A stretch of 64,000 nt of DNA from Achromobacter marplatensis (GTDB lineage Bacteria > Pseudomonadota > Gammaproteobacteria > Burkholderiales > Burkholderiaceae_B): the NCBI RefSeq assembly GCF_002209535.1, contig NZ_NJIG01000004.1:248001-312000 (forward strand). Reading direction: 5' to 3'. Shown piece by piece: positions 24,998 through 33,004 of this stretch. Positions within the stretch are counted from its first letter, which is position 1, and each line of letters begins with the position of its first letter. Position numbers and translations under genes: made by a program. Below the pieces are notes generated by a model that did not search any database, was not told the DNA's origin, and worked only from the letters and a program-made list of their open reading frames with translations.

Positions 24998-25315
24998 CTA
25001 TGGTTTCCCCTGAAAAACCAAGATGACAGCCCATTGCGCCCTATAGGGCTACAATCTATAGTGTTCATTTGGCGTTATTGTTTTCCTTCTTCGTGACTTT
25101 ACGGAAATCCGTATCGACGGCTTCCGTCAGAACCAGGGAGCCGCCTTCGTGCTTTTCCTGATCTGCGCAATGCCGCTTCTGTGTTTCCGAGCATGTCCGG
25201 ATTCAGTCGCTTGCGACTTCGTGTTTTCGCATGAAAGCACGCATTCGCTTCGACGCTTACGTGCCTTGGTGGCAAAGCGTATTCATGCATTTTCGGCTTC
25301 GTGGGATTTCAACCC
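24998..25315. other. Divergent regulatory region between XRE and DUF2958 genes
   Basis: About 320 bp, less GC-rich than the surroundings, with several palindromes: GCCCTATAGGGC (25038-25049), TACGGAAATCCGTA (25100-25113), GACGGCTTCCGTC (25116-25128) and CGTGTTTTC-GCAT-GAAAGCACG (25220-25241). No credible gene lies here. It should hold promoters for both flanking genes. Confidence 0.55.
25038..25049. promoter_or_regulatory. 12-bp palindrome, possible XRE operator
   Basis: GCCCTATAGGGC is perfectly symmetric. A second CTATAG lies on the minus strand 10-15 bp further upstream of the XRE gene (near 25056-25061), so a -10-like element and a repressor site may overlap. Confidence 0.4.
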
Positions 25316-25666
25316 GTGAACCAGCCACTTCTTACCACCGAACAACGTACGCAACTGCTCGCGGCCGGGAAGGCGCGCGCGGCCGGCCATTGCATCGACC
25401 CGTTGCCTGTCGTGCGGCTGTTCACGCCGGACGCGCACGCGACCTGGCTGCTGGTTGCGCTCGATCCCGCCGATGGTGATACCGCCTGGGGCTTGATCGA
25501 CCTCGGCATCGGAATGCCGGCGCTGGGGACGGTCAAGCTGTCCGATCTGGCTGGCATCGTCGGGCCGCGTCAGCGACCCATCCGGCGCGACCTGTATTTC
25601 CGCGCCACCCGGCCGCTATCGGAGTACGTGCAACTCGCGCAGCGCGACGGCTCCATCCCGGATTGA
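25316..25666 (+). CDS. DUF2958 domain protein
   Basis: About 116 residues from a GTG start (first residues MNQPLLTTEQRTQLLAAGKA); another GTG in frame lies 15 bp upstream and cannot be excluded. The sequence PVVRLFTPDAHATWLLVALD followed by AWGLIDLGIGMPALG is the DUF2958 pattern. These proteins are carried by plasmids and ICEs; function unknown. Confidence 0.82.
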   Translation: MNQPLLTTEQRTQLLAAGKARAAGHCIDPLPVVRLFTPDAHATWLLVALDPADGDTAWGLIDLGIGMPALGTVKLSDLAGIVGPRQRPIRRDLYFRATRPLSEYVQLAQRDGSIPD

Positions 25667-25979
25667 CCGGGGCGTATTGTGTCTTTCTCGATCTCGTGTA
25701 AGACGGCTTCGGTCTGAATGAGAACTCTTGCACCAGGCGAGTGCGAGCTTGACCGAAAGAGACATGATGTACGGCGGAGCTTGCGGCAGGGTATCCGATG
25801 CTGCGCGCCGTTCCCGAGCTGCGCAACCGTCGCACTAGGACGATCCATGCAAGGCTTCGGAGCCAATCGGTCTTGACTACTTGCCAGCTTATTCCTCTTC
25901 GATGACGAAATGCCGATGATGCCGTAGCCCTGCATTTCAATGTCCGTGGCGACGCTCCTGCCAACAGGGAGGTCGCATC
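25667..25979. other. Intergenic region before the DUF2285 gene
   Basis: About 310 bp. A 10-base block GACGGCTTCG near 25702 resembles GACGGCTTCC at 25116, and CTTCGGTC (about 25707) can pair with GACCGAAAG (about 25752). Nothing else is clear; it probably carries the promoter of the DUF2285-repA segment. Confidence 0.4.
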
Positions 25980-26738
25980 ATGGCCGATCGAAGCGTCGAT
26001 TCTTGGTATCCCACCGCTGCGTATCTCTATTCGTTGCACCTGGACGGTCCCGCACTCGCCTGGGAGTATCTGCGCCGCCATCCCAACTACCGGCGCGACT
26101 GGCTGCGCCGTCGCCAGCAGCCGGAGGCCGCGCACGCCTGGGGGCTGCGCCTGCTGGAAGACCCGACGCTGGATGCGCGTGACGCGCATCCAGCCTGGTT
26201 CCCTGACCATGCCGCCGTGCTCCAGCTCTACCCTGATGCCGACCCGCCGCTGAAAGCACACGCCTTCGAGTTCTGGTGCATCCCCGGTCACAAACACCTG
26301 GTTCACGACGGCAAGCGCCTCTTACTGACGGCGCGCTGGCCCGGCTGCTGCGTGAGGCTCGCACTGGCGCCGGGCTTGGCCGACGGTCTTGCCTACGTCT
26401 ATGCCGTTCGCGCGGGCGCCGTGCCTTGCGCAAGCCATCGCACGATAACGGCCGAGTTGGACAAGCTGGCGGCGCTGAATGCGACGGCCGCGCCTGCGGC
26501 AGCGGCCCGTGCGCGGCCCACACCCGCCGCGCTGCTGGAACTGCACACCTTGCAGGCGCTCGACGCGACCCTCGCGGGCGCGTCCTTGCGCGAAATCGCC
26601 GAAGGGCTGTTCGGCACCGAAGCCGTGGCCGCCGGTTGGTATGCCGACGGTGGCCTGCGCTCGCGCGTGCGCCGCCTCGTGCGGCGCGGCCAAACGCTGA
26701 TGCGCGGCGGCTACCGCCGCCTTGCACAGCTCGATTGA
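25980..26738 (+). CDS. DUF2285 domain protein
   Basis: The 252-residue protein begins MADRSVDSWYPTAAYLYSLH, with the transcriptional-regulator-like N-terminal segment WEYLRRHPNYRRDW. The C-terminal DUF2285 segment contains LHTLQALDATLAGASLREIA and an HTH-like end (RSRVRRLVRRGQTLMRGGYR). It is typical of Tn4371-like and related ICEs, directly upstream of an AlpA-like gene and repA. A DNA-binding regulator is likely from its HTH-like C-terminus, but this is not proven. RBS GGGAGG. Confidence 0.82.
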   Translation: MADRSVDSWYPTAAYLYSLHLDGPALAWEYLRRHPNYRRDWLRRRQQPEAAHAWGLRLLEDPTLDARDAHPAWFPDHAAVLQLYPDADPPLKAHAFEFWCIPGHKHLVHDGKRLLLTARWPGCCVRLALAPGLADGLAYVYAVRAGAVPCASHRTITAELDKLAALNATAAPAAAARARPTPAALLELHTLQALDATLAGASLREIAEGLFGTEAVAAGWYADGGLRSRVRRLVRRGQTLMRGGYRRLAQLD

Positions 26739-26863
26739 CCTGCACAGGGTCGTTTTGCCTGCACCGCAAAACGACCCTCTGCGCAACGCATCGCTATCTT
26801 GAGACTGACTCCATCCGGCTGCGCTCGTGCTGCCGGCGTCCTTGCCAGATGGAGGTTCATCCG

Positions 26864-27145
26864 ATGCGTCCCGCTCCCTTGCGGCCTGCCGCCGCACCCG
26901 CCACCACACTTGCACAACCCCAACGCTATCTCACCAACGACGAAGCCGCCGAGTACCTGCGGCTTTCGCCGCGTACGCTCGAAAAGCAGCGCGTGATCGG
27001 CAATGGGCCGAAGTTTCGCAAGTTCGGCCGCCGCGTCATGTACGCGGTGGCCGACCTCGATGCCTGGGCCGACCAGCGCAGCTACGAAACCACGTCCGAT
27101 CCCGAATACGCCGAGCATCACTCGGCCGACAGCCGTGCGCGCTGA
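26864..27145 (+). CDS. AlpA/excisionase-like helix-turn-helix protein
   Basis: The 93-residue protein contains YLTNDEAAEYLRLSPRTLEK and FRKFGRRVMYAVADLDAWAD, the MerR-like HTH_17 fold of AlpA regulators and excisionases. It lies just before repA. It could be the recombination directionality factor for Int or a regulator of repA. The ATG follows TGGAGG. Long upstream extension of the frame is not protein-like. Confidence 0.8.
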   Translation: MRPAPLRPAAAPATTLAQPQRYLTNDEAAEYLRLSPRTLEKQRVIGNGPKFRKFGRRVMYAVADLDAWADQRSYETTSDPEYAEHHSADSRAR

Positions 27146-27171
27146 TTGGTGGCTCGCCGGTGGCCGTCGCT

Positions 27172-28005
27172 ATGTCCAGCCCATCGCGGGAGCGGGAACA
27201 GCTCGACCTGTTCCGCGCCTTGCCGGGCGATATGGTGCCGCGCGATGCCCAGGACTTGATGGCGTATCCGTTCTTCTCTCTGGCGAAGTCGCGGCGCACG
27301 GCGCCGATCGACTTCCGCAGCGGCAACGTCACGATCCGCGTGGAGGGCACGCAGGAGCACGGCATAGCGACCATTTGGGACGCGGACGTGCTGATTTGGG
27401 CGGCTTCGCAGATCGTGGAAGCACGCGACGCGGGCTTGCGCCCGTCGCGGCTGATGCAGGCCACGCCCTACGAGATCCTGCGCTTCATCGGACGCGGGGT
27501 ATCGCTGCGCGACTACCAGCGCCTCAAGGCCGCGCTCGACCGGCTGCAATCGACCACGGTGGCGACTTCCATCCGCGAGATGACCGGGCGGCGGCTGCAT
27601 CGCTTCTCGTGGATCAACGAATGGAAGGAACTGGCCGACGCCCACGGCACGCCGCTGGGCATCGAGCTGATCCTGCCGGACTGGTTCTATGCCGGCGTGC
27701 TCGACGCCGCCCTGGTGCTGACCATCGACCCGGCGTATTTCCGGCTCACCGGCGGCATCGAGCGATGGCTGTACCGCCTGGTGCGCAAGCACGGCGGCAA
27801 GCAGCCTGGGGGCTGGCAATTCGACTTCCGGCACTTGCACCGCAAGTCAGGCAGCACGGCGAAGCCCTACGACTTCGCCTGCGACCTGCGCGCGCTGGTC
27901 GCGCGGCAGTCGTTGCCCGGCTATGTGCTGGGCATCGAGCGGATGCTCGACACAAACGAGGAACTATTGACGTTCCGGCCCGTGCTGTCCACGGCACGGG
28001 GATAA
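27172..28005 (+). CDS. repA: Replication initiator protein A (RepA)
   Basis: The 277-residue protein matches the RPA replication initiator family: DMVPRDAQDLMAYPFFSLAK, then RVEGTQEHGIATIWDADVLI and GVSLRDYQRLKAALDRLQST in the first half, and HLHRKSGSTAKPYDF near the end. On plasmids such proteins start iteron-controlled replication. Three 18-bp iterons follow immediately. I took the ATG at 27172; its ribosome binding site is weak, so an upstream GTG remains possible. In Tn4371-like ICEs a RepA-ParA module is standard, and it may allow replication of the excised circle. Confidence 0.88.
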   Translation: MSSPSREREQLDLFRALPGDMVPRDAQDLMAYPFFSLAKSRRTAPIDFRSGNVTIRVEGTQEHGIATIWDADVLIWAASQIVEARDAGLRPSRLMQATPYEILRFIGRGVSLRDYQRLKAALDRLQSTTVATSIREMTGRRLHRFSWINEWKELADAHGTPLGIELILPDWFYAGVLDAALVLTIDPAYFRLTGGIERWLYRLVRKHGGKQPGGWQFDFRHLHRKSGSTAKPYDFACDLRALVARQSLPGYVLGIERMLDTNEELLTFRPVLSTARG

Positions 28006-28029
28006 CTCGGGGACAACGTGTGGACGGCC

Positions 28030-28094
28030 TCGTGCTATCAGGCGTGCTGGGTATCGTGCTATCGGGCGTGCCCCTATCGTGCTATCAGGCGTGC
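28030..28094. repeat. oriV: Three 18-bp iterons, candidate origin
   Basis: TCGTGCTATCAGGCGTGC at 28030-28047 and 28077-28094, and TCGTGCTATCGGGCGTGC (one substitution) at 28054-28071. Start-to-start spacing is 24 and 23 bp, about two helical turns, so a protein could bind all three on one face. Position directly after repA and before parA is that of an iteron origin. An AT-rich stretch follows at about 28138-28185. Confidence 0.75.
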
Positions 28095-28258
28095 GAAATC
28101 GCTGGAAAGCCAATACTGGCGCGGGTTTCGTCATCCTCTAACTTCCCTAACTTAAAAGCTCTAACTATTGATAGGAGCGCGCCGTTTCGGTGGATAACCG
28201 CGAGACGGCACCACACGCAACAGCCAAAGCCCGGCTTTCCAACATGGAGGGCCGCGCC

Positions 28259-28897
28259 ATGATCGTCGCGGTGCTCAACCAGAAAGGCGGCGTCGGCAAG
28301 ACCACGCTCGCCACGCATGTCGCCGGCGAACTGGCGATGCGCGGGCAGTCGGTCATCCTGCTCGATGCCGACCCACAAGGCTCGGCGCTGGACTGGACGC
28401 AGCGCAGAAGCCAGCAGGGCTTGCCACGGCTGTTCAGCGCCGTGGGCCTCGCCCGCGAGACGCTGCACCAGGAAGCACCGGAGCTGGCCCGTCGCGCCGA
28501 TCACGTCGTCATCGACGGCCCGCCGCGCATCGCCGCCTTGGCGCGCTCCGCGCTGCTGGCGGCCGAGCGCGTACTGATTCCGGTGCAGCCCAGCCCCTAC
28601 GACTTGTGGGCTTCGGCCGAGATGGTGGCGCTGATCCGCGAGGCACAGGTGTTCCGGCCCGCACTGCGCGCGGCCTTTGTCGTCAACCGGCGCGTCAGCA
28701 CCACCATCATCGGCCGTGAAGCACGCGGCGCGCTCGCCGAGCAACCGCTGCCGGCGCTGCGCTCGGAAGTGCATCAGCGCATCGTGTTCGCCGACAGCGT
28801 GGCCGCTGGCCGGCTCGCACGCGAGACGGCACCGGACAGCGCCGCCGCCCGCGAGATCGCGGCGCTGACCGACGAGCTGCTGCGGTGGCCGACATGA
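28259..28897 (+). CDS. parA: ParA-family partition ATPase
   Basis: The 212-residue protein starts MIVAVLNQKGGVGKTTLATH, with the deviant Walker A KGGVGKTT at about residues 9-16, then LLDADPQGSALDW and VVIDGPPRI. It is a short ParA without an N-terminal HTH, like those paired with small RHH partners. It likely stabilises the ICE after excision or partitions replicating circles. The ATG follows GGAGGG. Its TGA overlaps the next gene by 4 bases. Confidence 0.9.
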   Translation: MIVAVLNQKGGVGKTTLATHVAGELAMRGQSVILLDADPQGSALDWTQRRSQQGLPRLFSAVGLARETLHQEAPELARRADHVVIDGPPRIAALARSALLAAERVLIPVQPSPYDLWASAEMVALIREAQVFRPALRAAFVVNRRVSTTIIGREARGALAEQPLPALRSEVHQRIVFADSVAAGRLARETAPDSAAAREIAALTDELLRWPT

Positions 28898-29157
28898 GCC
28901 AGCGCAACGGCAAGCGCATCGGCATCGGCGCACGTCCACCGGCGAACCCGCACGCCGAGGCGTGGGTTCGCCAAGGCGATCCCGACGGCATCCAGAAAGC
29001 CGACCTCTACACCGCACGCCTGACTCTCGACATCACGCCCGCCATGCGGGCGCGCATCAAGGTATCGGCGTTCACGCAGGGCGTGACCGTGGCCGAACTG
29101 CTGCGCGCGTTGCTGGAACGCGAGTTTCCCGAAAGACGCACGGAGAACCTGCCATGA
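28894..29157 (+). CDS. Putative ribbon-helix-helix partner of ParA
   Basis: The 87-residue protein starts MSQRNGKRIGIGARPPANPH. Its basic N-terminal tail is followed by YTARLTLDITPAMRARIKVS and AFTQGVTVAELLRALLERE, a beta strand plus two helices as in CopG/ParG proteins. Coupling to parA by a 4-bp overlap suggests it is the centromere-binding protein, with the iteron region or other repeats as its target. This is inference from fold and context. Confidence 0.65.
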   Translation: MSQRNGKRIGIGARPPANPHAEAWVRQGDPDGIQKADLYTARLTLDITPAMRARIKVSAFTQGVTVAELLRALLEREFPERRTENLP

Positions 29158-29687
29158 CCGCATCCGCTCTGGCGGCCACGGCTGCGCCGCCGCCATCGCT
29201 CGCGGTGCTCGCCGGCCAGGCCGGCATCGCGCCGCTGACGCGCGTTTCGCTTGCCTACATCGAGCAGCGCATCGACGTGTACCTGCGCTTCGGCGAACCG
29301 GCGCGCACTATCCGGCTCGACCGCTGGCGGCGCGTCGCGGTGTTCCTGCCGCGTGCGATGTTCTGCCGCATCCACTGGCAAGCCAACGACTACGGCACGA
29401 TTCGCTGGCAGCTCATCGTGATGCAGGCTTGCACGCCGCTGGACGCGGCGCAACGCATCCCCGGCGTGTTGCCGGGTGCGCGCCTGCTGCTGCACGCCGA
29501 GGGTGAACCCGCCGTGCGCGCCGTGCTGGCACAGCTCGACGCCATCGAGGCGCAGAACATCGCGCCCGCCGACGTGTCGCCCGCGTACTGGCGCACGCTC
29601 GGCAACCGGCTCGCTGCACGCTTGCCATTGCCGGCGTACACCGCCGAGCGGCACGCCGCCTGGCTGGCCGGGAGGGCGCTGCCATGA
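29154..29687 (+). CDS. DUF2840 domain protein
   Basis: The 177-residue protein contains the DUF2840 pattern: RVSLAYIEQRIDVYLRFGEP, then FCRIHWQANDYGTIRWQL and RIPGVLPGARLLLHAEG. It is widespread in ICEs, always between parA and traF in my recollection. Function unknown; no signal or membrane segment. It overlaps both neighbours by 4 bp. Confidence 0.82.
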   Translation: MTASALAATAAPPPSLAVLAGQAGIAPLTRVSLAYIEQRIDVYLRFGEPARTIRLDRWRRVAVFLPRAMFCRIHWQANDYGTIRWQLIVMQACTPLDAAQRIPGVLPGARLLLHAEGEPAVRAVLAQLDAIEAQNIAPADVSPAYWRTLGNRLAARLPLPAYTAERHAAWLAGRALP

Positions 29688-30271
29688 CGACTGTTCCCAC
29701 ACCTGTCGTCCCGCCACATCCTCGCTCGCGCGGGCGCGCTCGCATCGTCGTGGCGACACTGGCCGCCGTCGGCTTCGCTGCGCTGGCCTGGGCGTCCTTC
29801 GTGTCGCCGCTGCCGCGTCTGGCCTACAACCCGTCCGACAGCGTGGCGGTCGGCTGGTATCGCATCGACCCGTTCGACCCGCGCACCGCCTCGCTGCCAC
29901 GTCCGTTGTCCGTGGACAGCATCGTGCTGGTGCCGCTGCCGGCCGAGGCCGGTACGCTTGCAGCGCAGCGCGGCTACCTGCCGGTGCGCGTGCCGCTGCT
30001 CAAGCGTGTGGGTGCGATTGCGCCGCAGGAGGTGTGCATCGCGGGCGGTGTTGTCCGCATCGACGGCGTGCCTTCGGCTGCCGTGCTGCGTACCGACCGG
30101 CTGGGCCGGACGCTGCCATCCTTGCAGCTTTGCCGCCGCCTTGAACCCGGCGAGCTGTTCCTGTTGAGCGTGACAAATCCGGCATCGTTCGACAGCCGGT
30201 ATTTCGGCCCGGTCAGCGCATCCACCGTGATCGGCGTCGCGCATCCGGTCTGGCTGGAGACACGCCGATGA
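29684..30271 (+). CDS. traF: TraF-type S26 signal peptidase
   Basis: The 195-residue protein has one membrane segment (about residues 20-40) and the S26C motif YNPSDSVAVGWY with S53 as probable nucleophile; K107 in VPLLKRVGAI is the expected general base. In RP4, TraF cleaves and cyclises the TrbC pilin. Here TrbC is encoded 15 kb downstream. Overlaps the upstream and downstream genes by 4 bp each. Confidence 0.88.
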   Translation: MTTVPTPVVPPHPRSRGRARIVVATLAAVGFAALAWASFVSPLPRLAYNPSDSVAVGWYRIDPFDPRTASLPRPLSVDSIVLVPLPAEAGTLAAQRGYLPVRVPLLKRVGAIAPQEVCIAGGVVRIDGVPSAAVLRTDRLGRTLPSLQLCRRLEPGELFLLSVTNPASFDSRYFGPVSASTVIGVAHPVWLETRR

Positions 30272-30711
30272 TGGCCGCCGATTCGCTGCGCTTCATCGTG
30301 CCATCCGGCGTGTTCTTCCGCTGGCCGTCGCCGTGTCGTCGCGCGTGTCGTGCGAGCGCATCCGCGCTGCACGTCGCGCAACATCCGGCGGCGCTTTCCC
30401 CCGTGCAGGCATCTTGCCTTGAACGCGCCCGGCCGATGGCCGTGGCTGCGTTCCCCGGCGCGCAGGCTGCAAGCAACCCTGCGCCGCCGGGCCGCCGATG
30501 CCCGGAGCGTCAGCGCAGGGCAAAGGCGGAAGGCAAGATAAAAGGTAGCGGCACATGGCCGCTTGAAAACCTTGTCTGCACATGGGGGGAGCGCGGCACG
30601 CGCTCAGGGGCGGCAGCGTGCCGCGAAGGTGCGCAATGCCGCATTGGCCTTGGCGAAATCGCGTGCTTCGTCTGCTGGACTGCGCCGGTCTTGGATGGGG
30701 CTACGCTATGA
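30268..30711 (+). CDS. Hypothetical ORF coupled between traF and the relaxase gene
   Basis: This 147-residue frame starts MMAADSLRFIVPSGVFFRW. Its start overlaps the traF stop by 4 bp (ATGA) and its stop overlaps the relaxase start by 4 bp, the same coupling seen at every junction from parA onward. The composition is poor (many Arg, Ala and Cys, no domain), so the protein may be a translational bridge rather than a functional product. Confidence 0.4.
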   Translation: MMAADSLRFIVPSGVFFRWPSPCRRACRASASALHVAQHPAALSPVQASCLERARPMAVAAFPGAQAASNPAPPGRRCPERQRRAKAEGKIKGSGTWPLENLVCTWGERGTRSGAAACREGAQCRIGLGEIACFVCWTAPVLDGATL

Positions 30712-32666
30712 GCCAGCGCGACGATGACCACTTTCGCGTCCGGCCTGGTGCTCCGAAACAGCGCGGCGACGCCTACATCAACAAGGTGCTGCGGCAGGCC
30801 AACAAGACCGGCGCGAAGCTCGGCAAGGCGGCCGGCAAGGTCGGGCAGCGCCCCGGTTCTCGGCTGGGCCGCGGCCACGTCGCGGCGCGCTTCGCCGGTC
30901 GGGGACTTGGGGCCAACGCCCGGCGCGTGACGATCAAGGCGCGGCTGGTGAATCTGGCGAAGGCCGGGCTGCGTTCGACCGCCGCGCATCTGCGCTACAT
31001 CGAGCGCGAAGGCGTCGATCGCCAAGGCGGGCCGGGCCATGCCTACGGGCCGACGACCGACGAGGCGGACACCAAGGCGTTCGAGGAGAGCGGGCGCGAG
31101 GATCGGCACCAGTTCCGTTTCATCGTCTCGCCGGAGGACGCCGAACAGCTCGACGACCTGCGCACCTACACCCGGCACCTGATGGCGCGCATGGAGGCCG
31201 ACTTGGGTACGCGGCTGGAATGGGTTGCGGTCGATCACTGGAACACCGACAACCCGCACACGCACGTCGTCTTGCGCGGCAAGGACGACACCGGCAAAGA
31301 CCTCATCATTTCCCGCGACTACATCGCCGAGGGAATGCGCCGCAGAGCATCGGAACTAGCGACGGAATGGCTCGGGCCGCGTACCGAACTGGAGATGCAG
31401 CGCGCCATGCAGCGCGAAGTCGATCAAGAGCGGTGGACGGGGCTGGATCGCACCTTGCAACGTGAGGCCGTGGACGGCCTGGTGCGACCGGAGGCGTTGG
31501 CCGAACCCCGGTTGCAGCGCCAGCGGCAAATGTTGATCGGCCGCCTGCAACGCTTGCAGCGTATGGGGCTGGCGACCGAACAGCAGCCCGGCACCTGGGC
31601 TGTCCACGCCGACGCCGAAACCACGCTGCGGGCAATGGGTGAGCGCGGCGACATCATCCGCACCATGCAACGGGCCATGAGCGGCCAGCAACGCGAGCTG
31701 GCCGTGTTCCAAGCTGGCGAGGATGGCCGCGCCATCATGGGCCGCGTCGCCAGCAAAGGACTGGCCGATGAGCTGTACGACAAAGGCTATTTGATCGTCG
31801 ATGGCACGGACGGCAAAGCGCACTATGTCGCGCTGCCGCCGCGGTCGGAACTGGAGCAGTACCCGACCGGCGCCGTGGTGGAAGTCAAAGGCGCGGCCGA
31901 CGTGCGCGCGGCTGACCGCAATATCGCCGCGCTGGCCGTCGATGGCGTGTACCGTACCGATCATCACCTGGCCGTGGCGCAAGGACAGGCGACGTCCGAC
32001 CGCGACCCGCGCGAGGTCGTGGCCGCGCATGTGCGCCGGCTCGAAGCCCTGCGCCGCGCCGGCATCGTGGAGCGCGAGGCCGAAGGCGTCTGGCGCGTCC
32101 CCGGCGACCTGGCCGAGTGTGGCCGCCAATACGACGCGCAGCGGCTCGGCGGCGGCGTGGCGGTGGAACTGAAATCTCACCTGCCCATCGAGCGGCAGGC
32201 GCGTGTGATCGGCGCCACCTGGCTCGACCAGCAGTTGATCGGTGGCGGCAAGGGGCTGGGCGACCTGGGCTTTGGGGCCGAGGTGAAGGATGCGCTACGC
32301 CAACGCGCGGACTTCCTGGCCGAGCAGGGCTTGGCCGAGCAGCGCGGACAGCGCGTCGTGCTTGCGCGCAACCTGCTGGCGACGCTGCGCGGGCGCGAGC
32401 TGGCGAAGATCGGACAGGACATCGCCGGCGAAACCGGCCTGGAGCATCGGCCAGTGGCCGACGGGCAGCGCGTCGCTGGTATCTACCGGCGTAGCGTCAT
32501 GCTCGCCAGCGGGCGCTACGCCATGCTCGATGACGGCATGGGTTTCTCGCTGGTGCCGTGGAAGCCCGTGATCGAGCAGCGGCTGGGCCAGAAGCTCGCC
32601 GCCACAGTACGCGGTGGCGGCGCATCTTGGGAAGTTGGGCGGCAGCACACCCTTTCCGTTGGTTAG
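30708..32666 (+). CDS. Conjugative relaxase, DUF3363 type
   Basis: The 652-residue protein has a relaxase N-terminal domain with the three-histidine metal motif HWNTDNPHTH (H177, H184, H186). A candidate nicking tyrosine is in AAHLRYIERE (Y97). A long DUF3363 C-terminal region follows. It nicks oriT and pilots the strand through the TraG/Trb channel. The ATG at 30708 is chosen because it overlaps the upstream stop and the conserved sequence (MSQRDDDHFRVRPG) starts there. It is the last gene before the cargo. Confidence 0.9.
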   Translation: MSQRDDDHFRVRPGAPKQRGDAYINKVLRQANKTGAKLGKAAGKVGQRPGSRLGRGHVAARFAGRGLGANARRVTIKARLVNLAKAGLRSTAAHLRYIEREGVDRQGGPGHAYGPTTDEADTKAFEESGREDRHQFRFIVSPEDAEQLDDLRTYTRHLMARMEADLGTRLEWVAVDHWNTDNPHTHVVLRGKDDTGKDLIISRDYIAEGMRRRASELATEWLGPRTELEMQRAMQREVDQERWTGLDRTLQREAVDGLVRPEALAEPRLQRQRQMLIGRLQRLQRMGLATEQQPGTWAVHADAETTLRAMGERGDIIRTMQRAMSGQQRELAVFQAGEDGRAIMGRVASKGLADELYDKGYLIVDGTDGKAHYVALPPRSELEQYPTGAVVEVKGAADVRAADRNIAALAVDGVYRTDHHLAVAQGQATSDRDPREVVAAHVRRLEALRRAGIVEREAEGVWRVPGDLAECGRQYDAQRLGGGVAVELKSHLPIERQARVIGATWLDQQLIGGGKGLGDLGFGAEVKDALRQRADFLAEQGLAEQRGQRVVLARNLLATLRGRELAKIGQDIAGETGLEHRPVADGQRVAGIYRRSVMLASGRYAMLDDGMGFSLVPWKPVIEQRLGQKLAATVRGGGASWEVGRQHTLSVG

Positions 32667-32704
32667 CTGCCAGTGCACGGGCTTTGCTTTTCGATATGGT
32701 GCTA

Positions 32705-32995
32705 TCAGGTGCCTTTCTTCAGCGTGGTCATGAAGTCACGGAAATGCGGAGCGAACACCTGGAAAAGCGGATGCTCCCTATTTTCCAGCATCACTTCGCT
32801 GAACAGCTTGAGCCCCACTGCGAGGGCTGCTGCGGAGGCGGGGTCAAAATCGACACGCTCACGGACACGATCAACGATCGCAAAGATATTGTCGTGATTG
32901 CCTACCTCGAACTGTAGCGGTTGCCTGTTGGGCAGCAGGCTATCGTGGGCATCGACAAGGTGTTCGACGGTTATGCGGTAACGATGCTGTTTCAT
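32705..32995 (-). CDS. DUF3861 protein
   Basis: The 96-residue protein starts MKQHRYRITVEHLVDAHDSL and contains LQFEVGNHDNIFAIVDRVRE, the DUF3861 pattern. Function unknown. It starts 9 bp after the tetR-like gene stops, on the same strand, so it is probably transcribed with that regulator. It marks the left edge of the ICE cargo. Confidence 0.75.
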   Translation of the reverse strand: MKQHRYRITVEHLVDAHDSLLPNRQPLQFEVGNHDNIFAIVDRVRERVDFDPASAAALAVGLKLFSEVMLENREHPLFQVFAPHFRDFMTTLKKGT

Positions 32996-33004
32996 GGCTG
33001 GTCC

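Noticed and set aside
26276-26863. Long upstream extension of the AlpA-like reading frame
   Set aside because: It overlaps the DUF2285 gene in another frame and has shadow composition. The ATG at 26864 has a strong ribosome binding site.
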